DNA of 64,000 nt. Source: Algibacter sp045066735 (lineage in GTDB: Bacteria > Bacteroidota > Bacteroidia > Flavobacteriales > Flavobacteriaceae). Location of the stretch: positions 744,001 through 808,000 of the forward strand of contig NZ_JBISHH010000024.1 of the NCBI RefSeq assembly GCF_045066735.1. Reading direction: 5' to 3'. Numbering within the stretch: the first letter of the stretch is position 1; every line of letters starts with the position of its first letter. The notes under the pieces were generated by a model. It saw only the letters and a list, made by a program, of their open reading frames with translations, searched no databases and was not told the DNA's origin. Positions 51,436 to 61,152 of this stretch are shown here, piece after piece. A program made the position numbers and the translations under genes.

Positions 51436-53556
51436 ATGAAAAATTCCTTTACAACCTATCCTGCTATTTGCTTAGTTCTTGTTAATACGCTCTTATTTTC
51501 TTGTACCTCTAATACAAAAGAAAAAGTGGATAATATCGAGAATCCTTTAGTTCAAAAAAGCACATTACAGTATCAAGCGCCTCAATTTGATAAAATAAAA
51601 GATGAAGATTTTGTACCTGCTTTTATAGAAGGTTTAAAAATACACGATACTGAAATTGAAGCAATAACCAATAACACAGAATCTCCAACCTTTGAAAATA
51701 CTGTTTTAGCTCTTGAGATAAGTGGCGAGGTTTTGGGGAGAGCAAAAAATGTATTCTACAATCTTACGGGGTCTAGTACCAACCCAACATTACAAGCTAT
51801 AGAAAAAGAGTACGCACCAATATTTTCAGCGCACTCAGATAAAATTTATCTTAATTCGGAAATTTATAATCGAATAAAGGCCTTAGATTTTTCAACATTA
51901 GAAGGAGAGAAATTAAAGCTAGTCGATTATTATTTAAAGCGTTTTGAAATGGCAGGCGCTAGTTTGTCTATTGAAGACAAGGCTAAAATGATGGAGATTA
52001 ATAAAAAGCTTTCCATGCTAAGTACCGAATTTAATAGTAGGTTACTAAAAGCACGTAAAGAAGCCGCTTTACTTGTAGATACTGTTGATGCGCTAGATGG
52101 TTTAAGTGCAGATGAAATTGAAAGAGCAAAGCTTAAAGCTGAAGAAGCTGGTCACGAAGGAAAATATTTGTTAGGATTGTCTAATACAACCCAACAGCCT
52201 TTACTAGCCGTATTGAAAAATAGAGAAACGCGTAAAAAACTATTTGAAGCTTCATTTACTAGGGCCGAAAAAAACAATGATGCCGATACTAGAAAAGTTA
52301 TAGAAGAAACGGCTCTTTTACGTATGCAAAAAGCTCAATTAATGGGCAAGAAAAATTATGCCGAATGGAAACTTCAAAACCAAATGGCTAAAACCCCAGA
52401 GCGAGCTTTAAATCTTTTGTCAGAATTGGGTAAAGCATCGGTAGCTCAGGCAAAAAAGGAAGCAGCTAATATACAAAGCATTATAGATGCTCAAAACGGT
52501 GGTTTTAAATTAGAGCCTTGGGATTGGAATTTTTATGCAGAACAAGTTAAAAAGGAGAAGTACGATTTAGACCAAAAAGAACTGGAACCGTATTTTGAAT
52601 TAAACTCAGTTTTAGAGAATGGTGTGTTTTATGCTGCAGAGCGTATGTATGGCATTACTTTTAAAAAGCGTACCGATTTACCTGTTTATAACCCAGATGT
52701 GGTTACTTATGAAGTTTTTGATAAAGATGGTTCTAGTTTGGCGCTTTATTATTTAGATTTTTACACACGAGACACCAAAAAAGGTGGAGCTTGGATGAAT
52801 AATTTTGTTAATCAGTCTCATTATTTAAAGCAAAAGCCAGTTATTGTCAATGTCTTCAATTATATAAAACCAACGGAAGGTAATCCGAGTTTAATAAGTT
52901 TTGATAATGTAAATACTATGTTTCATGAGTTTGGCCATACATTACATGGTTTATTTGCTAACCAACAATATGTGTCTTTATCTGGTACAAGCGTACCTAG
53001 AGATTATGTTGAATTTCCTTCTCAAATAAATGAGCACGCGGCTTTGGAGCCAGATGTTTTAAAAAACTATGCAATACATTACGAAACTAAAGAAACCATT
53101 CCTCAGGCTTTAATTGATAAGTTAATGAAAGCTGAAATGTTTAATAAAGGGTACGATGTAACCGAATTGTTGGCTGCCTCTGTTATTGATATGATGTGGC
53201 ACACAGTTGAAAACGAATCGGATTTTAAATCTGTTTTAGAGTTTGAAAAAGAAGCATTAGCTAAAAATGGATTATTGGTTAGCGAAGTACCTTCGAGATA
53301 CCATACGCCATATTTTGCTCATGTTTGGGGAGGTGGTTATTCTGCAGGATATTATGCCTATACTTGGAGTAAAACATTGGACTATAACACGTATGATTGG
53401 ATTAAACAAAATGGAGGAATGAATCGTGAAAACGGAGAGCGTTTTAGAAAATATATCTTATCTGTTGGTAATAGTGTAGATTTGAATAAAGCATTTACAG
53501 ATTTCGTTGGCCATGATATGGAAGTCGATGCTTATATTAACAATGTGGGCTTCTAA
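51436..53556 (+). CDS. M3-family metallopeptidase (Dcp-like) lipoprotein
   Basis: 706 residues. Lipoprotein signal with lipobox LLFSC. A long helical N-terminal region precedes the zinc site HEFGH in MFHEFGHTLHGLF, with the third ligand in NEHAALEP, and 'YHTPYFAHVWGGGYSAGYYAYTW' near the end. It matches peptidyl-dipeptidase Dcp / oligopeptidase relatives, here exported and lipid-anchored. An 11-bp inverted repeat lies immediately upstream of the start, suggesting specific control. Confidence 0.93.
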   Translation: MKNSFTTYPAICLVLVNTLLFSCTSNTKEKVDNIENPLVQKSTLQYQAPQFDKIKDEDFVPAFIEGLKIHDTEIEAITNNTESPTFENTVLALEISGEVLGRAKNVFYNLTGSSTNPTLQAIEKEYAPIFSAHSDKIYLNSEIYNRIKALDFSTLEGEKLKLVDYYLKRFEMAGASLSIEDKAKMMEINKKLSMLSTEFNSRLLKARKEAALLVDTVDALDGLSADEIERAKLKAEEAGHEGKYLLGLSNTTQQPLLAVLKNRETRKKLFEASFTRAEKNNDADTRKVIEETALLRMQKAQLMGKKNYAEWKLQNQMAKTPERALNLLSELGKASVAQAKKEAANIQSIIDAQNGGFKLEPWDWNFYAEQVKKEKYDLDQKELEPYFELNSVLENGVFYAAERMYGITFKKRTDLPVYNPDVVTYEVFDKDGSSLALYYLDFYTRDTKKGGAWMNNFVNQSHYLKQKPVIVNVFNYIKPTEGNPSLISFDNVNTMFHEFGHTLHGLFANQQYVSLSGTSVPRDYVEFPSQINEHAALEPDVLKNYAIHYETKETIPQALIDKLMKAEMFNKGYDVTELLAASVIDMMWHTVENESDFKSVLEFEKEALAKNGLLVSEVPSRYHTPYFAHVWGGGYSAGYYAYTWSKTLDYNTYDWIKQNGGMNRENGERFRKYILSVGNSVDLNKAFTDFVGHDMEVDAYINNVGF

Positions 53557-53590
53557 AGAAGTAAGATTATTTGTTTTAATAAATATAGAA

Positions 53591-53625
53591 AAGGAGGGCG
53601 GTAATAAATGCCTTCCTTTTTTTTA
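53591..53625 (+). terminator. Terminator after the M3 peptidase gene
   Basis: A 9-bp stem with one G-T pair (53591-53599 with 53610-53618) and 10-nt loop followed by T8. Confidence 0.85.
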
Positions 53626-53635
53626 TGGAGTAAAT

Positions 53636-54451
53636 TTACCAACCACCCGAAGCACCGCCTCCGCCAAAGCCTCCGCCACCGAAGCCTCCGCCAAAACCAC
53701 CTCCGCCTGAACTTCCACCTCCAAAGCCACCGCCGAAACCTCCAGAAGAGCCTCTTCTGTAGTTGCCACGGCCTAAATTACTCAAAATAATAGCTTCGAG
53801 TATATCGGAACCTGCAGATCGATTTCCTCTATTGTTTCCGCCGCCACCTCCGCGTTTGTTTTTGGAAATAGAGATAAGGATAATAAAAAATATAAAAACC
53901 AATAACATAATAAAACCAACAGGAATACCTTCTTGGTTAGAGGATTGTCTTGTGCCTTTATATTCGCCAGTTAATACTTCAAAAATAGCATCGGCGCCCT
54001 TGTTTAATCCACCGTAATAATCATTCTGTTTAAAATATGGAATAATATCAAGGTTAATAATTCTTTTAGACATCGCATCGGTTAGTAAGTGCTCAACGCC
54101 GTACCCCGTGTTAATGGCAATACGTCTATCATCACGAGCTAGTAAAATAAGTACACCGTTATCTTCTTTCTCTTGTCCAATTTTCCAGGCTTGTCCCCAT
54201 TTAGCACCTAAATAGTTAATATTTTCGCCTTCGGTAGAAGCAATAATAGCCACTACTATTTGGGTTGAAGTCGTGTCGGAATATTTTATAAGTTTTTGCT
54301 CTAAGTTGCTTTTTTGTGATGCACTTAAAAGATTGTAGTAATCGTAAACACTCGTTTGAAAATCCGGTGTTTTAGGAATTTCATATTGCGCAAAAGAAAA
54401 ATTAGTGTATAAAAGTGTAGTGAGTAAAACAACGAAAAAAAGATTTTTCAT
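53636..54451 (-). CDS. TPM-domain envelope protein with Gly-rich C-terminus
   Basis: About 271 residues from the ATG at 54451 (start of a signal peptide ending FSFAQ); the upstream ATG at 54490 adds non-signal residues. The TPM domain (about 25-160, 'TQIVVAIIASTEGENINYLG', 'WGQAWKIGQEKEDNGVLILL', 'RRIAINTGYGVEHLLTDAMS') is followed by one membrane segment (about 180-200) and a low-complexity Gly/Ser/Phe tail. TPM proteins are annotated as possible phosphatases or membrane-protein quality factors (YgcG family); the role is unproven. It is the last gene of the M23-MerR-LemA-TPM-TPM run. Confidence 0.9.
   Translation of the reverse strand: MKNLFFVVLLTTLLYTNFSFAQYEIPKTPDFQTSVYDYYNLLSASQKSNLEQKLIKYSDTTSTQIVVAIIASTEGENINYLGAKWGQAWKIGQEKEDNGVLILLARDDRRIAINTGYGVEHLLTDAMSKRIINLDIIPYFKQNDYYGGLNKGADAIFEVLTGEYKGTRQSSNQEGIPVGFIMLLVFIFFIILISISKNKRGGGGGNNRGNRSAGSDILEAIILSNLGRGNYRRGSSGGFGGGFGGGSSGGGGFGGGFGGGGFGGGGASGGW
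53640..53755 (-). repeat. Low-complexity Gly-rich coding repeat
   Basis: Short GGxGGxGG-type codon repeats (complement rich in CCTCCGCC) encode the Gly/Ser/Phe tail of the TPM protein. They are prone to slippage and to length variation between strains. Confidence 0.75.
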
Positions 54452-54499
54452 TTTAAACTGCGACCGAATACTAGATACTGAGTGTTGCATGTTTTTGTA

Positions 54500-54940
54500 C
54501 TATCCTTTTGAAATTTCGTTAGATAATTCGTCGATATCATCATGTTTCCATGGGAAAAAAGATTCTAACTGTTCGCCGGCTTTTTGAATACCTTCAATAA
54601 TACCTTGCTTAAAATTACCAGATTTAAAGTGCGATTGCATCACATCTTTTGTGCTGTCCCAAAAGTTTTTTGGAACAACTTTATTTATACCTTCATCACC
54701 ATAAATTACAAACGTTTTATCGTCTATAGCGACGTAAATAAGTACACCGTTTTGCAATTTTGTGTTGTCCATTTTTAAATAATGAAACACTTCTAAAGCA
54801 CGATGTGTAGCATCGCCATTAGAAGTGTTTTCAATATGAACTCGTATTTCTCCAGATGTATTTAATTCGGCTAACCGAATAGCTTCAACAATGTCTTGTT
54901 CTTCTTCATTTGTTAAAAATGATTCAACTTTATTAGCCAT
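54500..54940 (-). CDS. TPM-domain protein without signal peptide
   Basis: 146 residues: a single TPM domain ('EEEQDIVEAIRLAELNTSGE', 'IRVHIENTS', 'NGVLIYVAIDDKTFVIYGDE'). Unlike its neighbour it has no signal peptide, so it would be cytoplasmic or peripheral, and no Gly-rich tail. It is encoded upstream of the exported TPM protein, behind LemA. The pair is a common LemA companion in Bacteroidota; function unknown. Confidence 0.9.
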   Translation of the reverse strand: MANKVESFLTNEEEQDIVEAIRLAELNTSGEIRVHIENTSNGDATHRALEVFHYLKMDNTKLQNGVLIYVAIDDKTFVIYGDEGINKVVPKNFWDSTKDVMQSHFKSGNFKQGIIEGIQKAGEQLESFFPWKHDDIDELSNEISKG

Positions 54941-54987
54941 GGTTGTTGTATTTACTTCGGTGAAATATAAAATATAATAAGCTGTTC

Positions 54988-55581
54988 TTAGAATTCAAAG
55001 TCTACGTCTGGTGCTTTTTCACTTCCAGCTTCAGCCTTGAAATAATTTAATGGTTCAAAATTGAATAAACCTGCTAATATAAAATTAGGAAACGTTTTAA
55101 TATGCATGTTGTATGGCTCTACAGTTGCGTTAAAGCGATCTCTAGCAACGTTAATTCTGTTTTCTGTACCTTCTAATTGACTTTGTAATTCTAAAAAGTT
55201 TTGATTTGCTTTTAAATCAGGATAACGCTCAACAGTTACTAATAAACTCTTTAAAGCTCCAGATAAACCTCCTTGAGCTTGGTTGAATTTCGCTAATTGC
55301 TCCGGTGTAATATTTGTTGGGTCTATGGTGATAGACGTTGCTTTTGCTCTTGCTTGTATTACGGCTTCTAATGTTCCTTTCTCAAAATCTGCTGCGCCTT
55401 GTACAGTTTTAACTAAGTTACCAATTAAATCGTTTCTACGTTGGTAGCTACTTTCTACGTTTGCCCAAGTTTTAGTAGCGGTTTCTTTTAAAGTAACAGC
55501 GGTGTTGTTAAATCCTTTACCCCAAGAGTATGCCCCAATAGCAAGAATTGCAATTATAATTAATGGTAAAAATTTTTTCAT
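54988..55581 (-). CDS. LemA family protein
   Basis: 197 residues with one N-terminal membrane segment (about 5-20) and a long helical bundle: 'WANVESSYQRRNDLIGNLVK', 'TLEAVIQARAKATSI', 'AERYPDLKANQNF'-like VERYPDLKANQNFLELQSQL and 'ENRINVARDRFNATVEPYN'. LemA proteins are membrane-anchored with unknown function; they regularly precede TPM-domain genes, as here. Confidence 0.94.
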   Translation of the reverse strand: MKKFLPLIIIAILAIGAYSWGKGFNNTAVTLKETATKTWANVESSYQRRNDLIGNLVKTVQGAADFEKGTLEAVIQARAKATSITIDPTNITPEQLAKFNQAQGGLSGALKSLLVTVERYPDLKANQNFLELQSQLEGTENRINVARDRFNATVEPYNMHIKTFPNFILAGLFNFEPLNYFKAEAGSEKAPDVDFEF

Positions 55582-55700
55582 GATAAAATAATTTGAATGT
55601 TGATTTTAGTTCTCAATATGTTAGACCCATTCTTTCTTAAAAAGTTACCGTTTTAAGACGTGAAATTTTATTTAAATGCTTTTTTAACTTTCGTAAATGG

Positions 55701-56030
55701 TTAAAGATGTTCTTTTATTTTGATAAGTTGTGTTTTGATGTTCTCTAAAGTATCAATAATTTCAAAGTTGCTTAGCGCTTCTTTTTTCTCTTCTTTTAAA
55801 TGTGTTTTCGCACCTTCTAGCGTAAAACCACGTTCTTTCACTAAATGATAAATAAATTTTAAGTTTTTAACATCTTCTGGTGTGAATTTTCGGTTGCCTT
55901 TTGCGTTTTTTTTAGGTTTAAGCACATCAAACTCTTTCTCCCAAAAACGTATTAAAGAGGTGTTTACTCCAAAGGCTTTGGCCACTTCTCCAATAGCATA
56001 ATATCGCTTTTCTGGTAAATCTATATGCAT
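55701..56030 (-). CDS. MerR family transcriptional regulator
   Basis: 109 residues. N-terminal winged helix of MerR type: 'YYAIGEVAKAFGVNTSLIRF', 'WEKEFDVLKPKKNAKGNRKF', 'TPEDVKNLKFIYHLVKERGF'. The C-terminal part is a short dimerisation helix with no metal- or ligand-binding Cys, so the effector is unknown. Its start overlaps the M23 peptidase stop by one base (TAATG), coupling their expression. Confidence 0.92.
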   Translation of the reverse strand: MHIDLPEKRYYAIGEVAKAFGVNTSLIRFWEKEFDVLKPKKNAKGNRKFTPEDVKNLKFIYHLVKERGFTLEGAKTHLKEEKKEALSNFEIIDTLENIKTQLIKIKEHL

Positions 56031-57001
56031 TAATCTAAAGATTGATTTTCTAATGAAGCATGTTCTAAAAGTTTGCTGTATTCCTCCGCAGTTAAACTTC
56101 CGTAGTAGAAATTCATTGGGTTTATGCGGTCACCATCTTTAAAAATTTCGTAATGTAAATGTGGTGCTTCCGATCTGCCAGTACTACCAACAAATCCGAT
56201 TAAATCTCCACGTTTTACTTTTTGATTTTTGCGTACGTTGTATTTGTATAAATGGGCATATAAGCTAATGTAGCCAAATCCATGATCTATTCTAATGTGG
56301 TTTCCATATCCTGTAGAACCAGAATCTGCACGAACTACAATACCATCGCCTGAAGCGTAAACGGGCGTGCCACGAGGAGCCGTAAAATCCATTCCCCAAT
56401 GCATTTTTCGTGCCTTTGTAAAAGGATCCGATCGCATACCGTAACCGGATGCCATACGTTTTAAATCTTTATTATTAACAGGCTGAATAGCTGGTATTGC
56501 TGCTAATAGTTTTTCTTTTTCTTTAGCAAGTACAGCAATTTCATCTAGCGATTTAGATTGCACAACAATTTGCTTCTGTAAAATATCTAAGCGCTTATTA
56601 CTTTCAACAATAAGTTTAGAGTTATCAAAGCCTTCTAAGTTTTTATATCTATTAATTCCACCAAAACCAGCTCGTCGTTGAGCTTCCGGAATTGGGTTAG
56701 CTTCAAAATAAACACGATAAATATTATTGTCTCTATCAGCAACGTTGGCTAAAACATTTTCAGCTTCGTTCATTTTTTTATTTAGCAATTCATATTGCAA
56801 TTGCATGTTGTGTAATTCTCTTGCAAGTGAGCGTTCTTTGGGCGACTCGACGTACTGACTTGCTATAAAAACAAATAAGAAACCAAAGAGTGCAGATGCC
56901 AAAATAAACATAAATGCATACTTAAATGTTGTTCTTTTTCGGCGCTCAATCTTCCTATACGAAAGTGAATCAGAATCGTAATAATATTTTACCTTACTCA
57001 T
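56030..57001 (-). CDS. M23-family cell-wall metallopeptidase
   Basis: 323 residues: an N-terminal membrane anchor (about 27-47), a coiled-coil region (LARELHNMQLQYELLNKKMN, ILQKQIVVQSKSLDEI) and a LytM/M23 domain (about 190-300) with zinc ligands in KMHWGMDFTAP and HLHYEIFKDG, and YGNHIRIDHGFGYISLYAHL. The full ligand set suggests an active endopeptidase, unlike EnvC/NlpD activators. It heads the M23-MerR-LemA-TPM-TPM set and is divergent from alaS. Confidence 0.93.
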   Translation of the reverse strand: MSKVKYYYDSDSLSYRKIERRKRTTFKYAFMFILASALFGFLFVFIASQYVESPKERSLARELHNMQLQYELLNKKMNEAENVLANVADRDNNIYRVYFEANPIPEAQRRAGFGGINRYKNLEGFDNSKLIVESNKRLDILQKQIVVQSKSLDEIAVLAKEKEKLLAAIPAIQPVNNKDLKRMASGYGMRSDPFTKARKMHWGMDFTAPRGTPVYASGDGIVVRADSGSTGYGNHIRIDHGFGYISLYAHLYKYNVRKNQKVKRGDLIGFVGSTGRSEAPHLHYEIFKDGDRINPMNFYYGSLTAEEYSKLLEHASLENQSLD

Positions 57002-57195
57002 TACTATTTTTATACTATTTTTGCGCTTTACAATTTTTGTTTCAGTGCTTTAAATTTTAAAACAGAACGAACAAAGCTAATCATTTATTATTAATCGAAT
57101 AATAAAACCTCTGTTTGTAGCTTTAAAACTGAAAAGTAAAGATAAAAATTGTTTTGCAATTAATAGAAAATAACTGAAAAGAGAATATTTTATAT

Positions 57196-59811
57196 ATGAA
57201 GTCTCAAGATATCCGCGCTAAGTTTTTAAGTTTTTTTGAAGATAAAAAGCATAGTATTGTGCCATCGGCTCCCATGGTTTTAAAAGATGATCCAACCCTT
57301 ATGTTTGTAAACGCAGGAATGGCGCCTTTTAAAGAGTATTTTCTTGGGAATGCGCAGCCTAAAAATAATAGAATTGCCGATTCGCAAAAATGTTTACGTG
57401 TTTCCGGAAAACATAACGATTTGGAAGAAGTAGGTTACGATACTTACCATCATACATTGTTCGAAATGCTTGGTAACTGGAGTTTTGGCGATTACTTTAA
57501 AAAGGAAGCTATTGCTTGGGCTTGGGAACTTTTAGTTGATGTTTATGGCGTAGATAAAGATATTTTGTACGTTACTGTTTTTGAAGGTAGTGATGACGAC
57601 GATAATTTAAGTATGGATACCGAAGCTTACGATTTTTGGAAACAATATATTTCTGAAGATCGCATATTAAAAGGTAACAAAAAGGATAACTTTTGGGAAA
57701 TGGGCGATCAAGGTCCATGTGGACCATGTAGTGAAATACACGTAGATATTCGTTCTGCGGAAGAAAAAGCTAAAGTTTCTGGTAAAGATTTGGTAAACAT
57801 GGATCATCCGCAAGTGGTGGAAATATGGAACCTCGTTTTTATGCAATATAACAGAAAAGCCAACGGAAGTTTAGAGGCTTTGCCAGACAAGCATATTGAT
57901 ACCGGTATGGGCTTTGAGCGTCTTTGTATGGTTTTACAAGGTGTGCAATCTAATTATGATACCGATGTATTTACACCAATTATTCGCGAAATTGAAGCGG
58001 TTACTAATAAAACTTATAATAAGGACGAAGAGGTAGATGTTGCTATTCGTGTAATTTCCGATCATGTTCGTGCTGTAGCGTTTTCAATTGCAGATGGGCA
58101 ATTGCCAAGTAATACTGGTGCAGGTTATGTAATTAGAAGAATTTTACGTCGTGCCGTGCGTTACGGATTTACATTTTTAGAGAAAAAAGAACCTTTTATT
58201 TATAGGTTAGTTACCGTTTTAAGCGAAAAAATGGGAGATGCTTTCCCTGAATTGAAAGCGCAAAAACAACTTATTGAAAATGTTATAAAAGAAGAAGAAC
58301 AATCATTTTTAAGAACCTTAGATCAAGGTTTGGTCTTATTAAATAGAATTGTAGAAACTACAAAAGGCGATACAGTTTCTGGAGAGCGCGCTTTCGAATT
58401 GTATGATACTTATGGTTTTCCTATAGATTTAACGGCGCTTATTCTTTCTGAAAAAGGATTGAAGTTAGATGAAAAGGGTTTTAATGAAGAATTACAAAAA
58501 CAAAAGAATCGCTCGCGTGCAGCTAGCGAAATGTCTACTGATGATTGGACGATTTTAAGTAACGATTCCGAAGAAGAATTTGTTGGTTATGATTCTCTTG
58601 AAGCTAATGTGAAATTAACAAGATACCGTAAAGTTGTTTCTAAAAAAGATGGCGAAATGTATCAGCTAGTATTTAACTTAACACCGTTTTACCCAGAAGG
58701 CGGAGGGCAAGTTGGAGATAAAGGTTACTTGGAAGATGCTCATGGTGATGTTGTTTATATTTTAGACACTAAAAAAGAAAGTAACGTTATTATTCACTTC
58801 GCTAAAAATTTACCAAAGCATATTAACGAAAGCTTTAAAGCAGTAGTAGATTCAAAACAACGTAATCGTACAGAAAGTAACCATACAGCAACGCACTTAT
58901 TGCACCAAGCCTTAAGAGAGATTTTAGGAACTCATGTAGAACAAAAAGGATCGGCTGTAAACTCTAAGTATTTGCGTTTTGATTTCTCGCATTTTTCTAA
59001 ATTAACAACAGAAGAATTGCAAGATGTAGAAAACTTTGTAAATGCTAGAATAGAAGGTAAGTTACCTTTAATTGAAAAAAGAAATGTTCCAAAGGAAGAA
59101 GCTATTGCCGATGGTGCTATGAGTTTGTTTGGAGAAAAATATGGCGATACGGTTCGTGCTATTCGTTTTGGACAATCTGTTGAGCTTTGTGGTGGTACAC
59201 ACGTTAAAAATACAGGTGATATTTGGCATTTTAAAATAGTTTCGGAAGGTGCTGTTGCAGCTGGAATTAGAAGAATTGAAGCTATCACTAACGATGCTGT
59301 AAAAGATTTTTATTCTGAAAATAACAGAACATTCTTCGAAATGAAAGATTTGCTTAACAACGCTAAAGAGCCTGTAAAAGCACTTCAGAATTTGCAAGAT
59401 GAAAACACCAATCTTAAAAAGCAAATTGAAGGTTTATTAAAAGATAAAGCTAAAAATATAAAAGGTGAATTAAGAAGCGAATTAGCTGAAATTAATGGCG
59501 TTCAGTTTTTAGCTAAAAAGTTAGATTTAGATGCTGGCGGACTAAAAGATGTGGCTTTCGACTTAGGATCGCAGTTTGATAATTTATTCTTATTGTTTGC
59601 AACCGAACAAAACGGAAAAGCACTATTATCTTGCTACATCTCAAAAGAATTAGTTGCTAGTAAAGGCTTAAATGCTGGGCAAGTAGTTCGCGAACTTGGA
59701 AAACATATCCAAGGTGGTGGTGGTGGACAACCATTTTTTGCAACTGCTGGAGGTAAAAATCCAGATGGTATTACAAAAGCATTAGATGGAGCAAAAGCCT
59801 ATATTGGATAA
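57196..59811 (+). CDS. alaS: Alanyl-tRNA synthetase
   Basis: 871 residues. Class II synthetase core at the N-terminus ('HNDLEEVGYDTYHHTLFEML', 'GNWSFGDYFKKEAI'), then the editing domain with HTATHLLHQALR and CGGTHVKNTGDI zinc-binding motifs, and a C-Ala domain ending in 'GGGGGQPFFATAGGKNPDG'. All motifs are intact. It is monocistronic, with a long-stem terminator overlapping the end of the photolyase gene. Confidence 0.97.
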   Translation: MKSQDIRAKFLSFFEDKKHSIVPSAPMVLKDDPTLMFVNAGMAPFKEYFLGNAQPKNNRIADSQKCLRVSGKHNDLEEVGYDTYHHTLFEMLGNWSFGDYFKKEAIAWAWELLVDVYGVDKDILYVTVFEGSDDDDNLSMDTEAYDFWKQYISEDRILKGNKKDNFWEMGDQGPCGPCSEIHVDIRSAEEKAKVSGKDLVNMDHPQVVEIWNLVFMQYNRKANGSLEALPDKHIDTGMGFERLCMVLQGVQSNYDTDVFTPIIREIEAVTNKTYNKDEEVDVAIRVISDHVRAVAFSIADGQLPSNTGAGYVIRRILRRAVRYGFTFLEKKEPFIYRLVTVLSEKMGDAFPELKAQKQLIENVIKEEEQSFLRTLDQGLVLLNRIVETTKGDTVSGERAFELYDTYGFPIDLTALILSEKGLKLDEKGFNEELQKQKNRSRAASEMSTDDWTILSNDSEEEFVGYDSLEANVKLTRYRKVVSKKDGEMYQLVFNLTPFYPEGGGQVGDKGYLEDAHGDVVYILDTKKESNVIIHFAKNLPKHINESFKAVVDSKQRNRTESNHTATHLLHQALREILGTHVEQKGSAVNSKYLRFDFSHFSKLTTEELQDVENFVNARIEGKLPLIEKRNVPKEEAIADGAMSLFGEKYGDTVRAIRFGQSVELCGGTHVKNTGDIWHFKIVSEGAVAAGIRRIEAITNDAVKDFYSENNRTFFEMKDLLNNAKEPVKALQNLQDENTNLKKQIEGLLKDKAKNIKGELRSELAEINGVQFLAKKLDLDAGGLKDVAFDLGSQFDNLFLLFATEQNGKALLSCYISKELVASKGLNAGQVVRELGKHIQGGGGGQPFFATAGGKNPDGITKALDGAKAYIG

Positions 59812-59843
59812 AATAGAATTATTTTAATTTATTGTTAATAATG

Positions 59844-59882
59844 AAAAAGCGCTAAGCCTTAATTAAGGGTTTAGCGCTTTTT
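59844..59882. terminator. Strong bidirectional terminator of alaS and the photolyase operon
   Basis: A 12-bp perfect stem (59844-59855 with 59871-59882, AAAAAGCGCTAA/TTAGCGCTTTTT), extended further inside. It overlaps the last codons of the leftward photolyase gene. Confidence 0.88.
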
Positions 59883-61152
59883 TGTATGTAGAGATAGCAC
59901 GTTCTCTTGCGAACTTGTGTTCTACCATAGGTTGCGGATAGGTTAATTCATCATAATCCTGAACCCAACGGCGTATGTAAACGGCTTCTTTATCAAATTT
60001 TTTCAACTGTTCGGCGGGATTAAAAACTCTAAAATAAGGTGCGGCATCGCAACCTGTGCCAGCGGCCCATTGCCAGTTTCCATTATTTGCAGATAGATCG
60101 TAATCTAGTAACTTTTCAGCAAAATAAGCTTCGCCCCAGCGCCAATCTATTAAGAGGTGTTTACATAGAAATCCAGCAGTAATCATACGTACACGGTTGT
60201 GCATATATCCGGTTTTGTTTAATTCTCGCATGCCGGCGTCTACCATAGGATAACCTGTTTTGCCTTCGCACCAAGATTTAAATTCAGCTTCGTTATTGCG
60301 CCAAGGGATAGCGTCGTATTTTTGTTTGAAATTTTCGGTAACTACTTTTGGAAAATGAAAAAGTATTTGCATAAAGAATTCGCGCCAAATAAGCTCACTT
60401 AAAAATATAGCATTTGTTTTTAACGCTAATTTTACCATGTTTCTGGTACTAACGAGGCCAAATCTTAAATGTGGTGAAAGGTATGATGTTTGGTCTTGTG
60501 CTGGGAAGTTTCGTACTTCATCATAGCGATCCAAAGCCGTTAAATTATATGGTTTTACTCGTATATCGCTTTTAGTAAACCCGATATCTTCTAAAGAAGG
60601 AAAAGTTGAGTTTTGTTTATAAAATCTAGTATTATCTATTTCAAAGTTAAATAGGTCTGCTTGTTCATCAAATTTCTTCAGCCATTTGTTTTTAAAAGGC
60701 GTGTATATGGTATATGGTGTGTTGTCGTTTTTTAGAATATCATTTTCCTCAAAAATAACTTGGTCTTTAAATAACTTTGTTTCTATACCATGAGAGTTTA
60801 GTAATTCTGAAATTTCTAGATCTCTTTTTATAGCGTAAGGCTCGTAATCTTTATTAATAAAAGCACCTTCGATATTATATTCTGAAACCAGGTCTTTCCA
60901 TACCTGTAGAGTATTTCCTCTTTTTACTATTAAGCTAGACCCGAATTCGCTAAGTTTGTTATGTATACTTTCTAGGGTTTCATGAATAAACGAAACTCTT
61001 GCGTCGTTTTTAGGTAGTGCCTCTAGAATATCATCATCAAAAATAAAAATGGGTAATACATTATTACTCGATTTTAATGCATGATGTAGGGCTGTATTAT
61101 CTTCTAATCGTAAATCGCGTCGAAACCAAAATATTGTGATTTTATTTTTCAT
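59863..61152 (-). CDS. phrB: Deoxyribodipyrimidine photolyase (class I-type CPD photolyase)
   Basis: 429 residues. Repairs UV pyrimidine dimers with light. The N-terminal antenna domain starts 'ITIFWFRRDLRLEDNTALHH'; the FAD-binding domain has 'DLSANNGNWQWAAGTGCDAA', 'PYFRVFNP' and the 'RWVQDYDEL' segment, the residues that hold FAD and the Trp electron chain. Its start overlaps the end of the SRPBCC gene by 11 bp, making it the last gene of a five-gene leftward operon. Confidence 0.94.
   Translation of the reverse strand: MKNKITIFWFRRDLRLEDNTALHHALKSSNNVLPIFIFDDDILEALPKNDARVSFIHETLESIHNKLSEFGSSLIVKRGNTLQVWKDLVSEYNIEGAFINKDYEPYAIKRDLEISELLNSHGIETKLFKDQVIFEENDILKNDNTPYTIYTPFKNKWLKKFDEQADLFNFEIDNTRFYKQNSTFPSLEDIGFTKSDIRVKPYNLTALDRYDEVRNFPAQDQTSYLSPHLRFGLVSTRNMVKLALKTNAIFLSELIWREFFMQILFHFPKVVTENFKQKYDAIPWRNNEAEFKSWCEGKTGYPMVDAGMRELNKTGYMHNRVRMITAGFLCKHLLIDWRWGEAYFAEKLLDYDLSANNGNWQWAAGTGCDAAPYFRVFNPAEQLKKFDKEAVYIRRWVQDYDELTYPQPMVEHKFARERAISTYKKALNP

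Noticed and set aside
53507..54017. Open frames antisense to the TPM Gly-rich tail
   Set aside because: They arise from low-complexity Gly codons on the opposite strand and have no recognisable start or domain.
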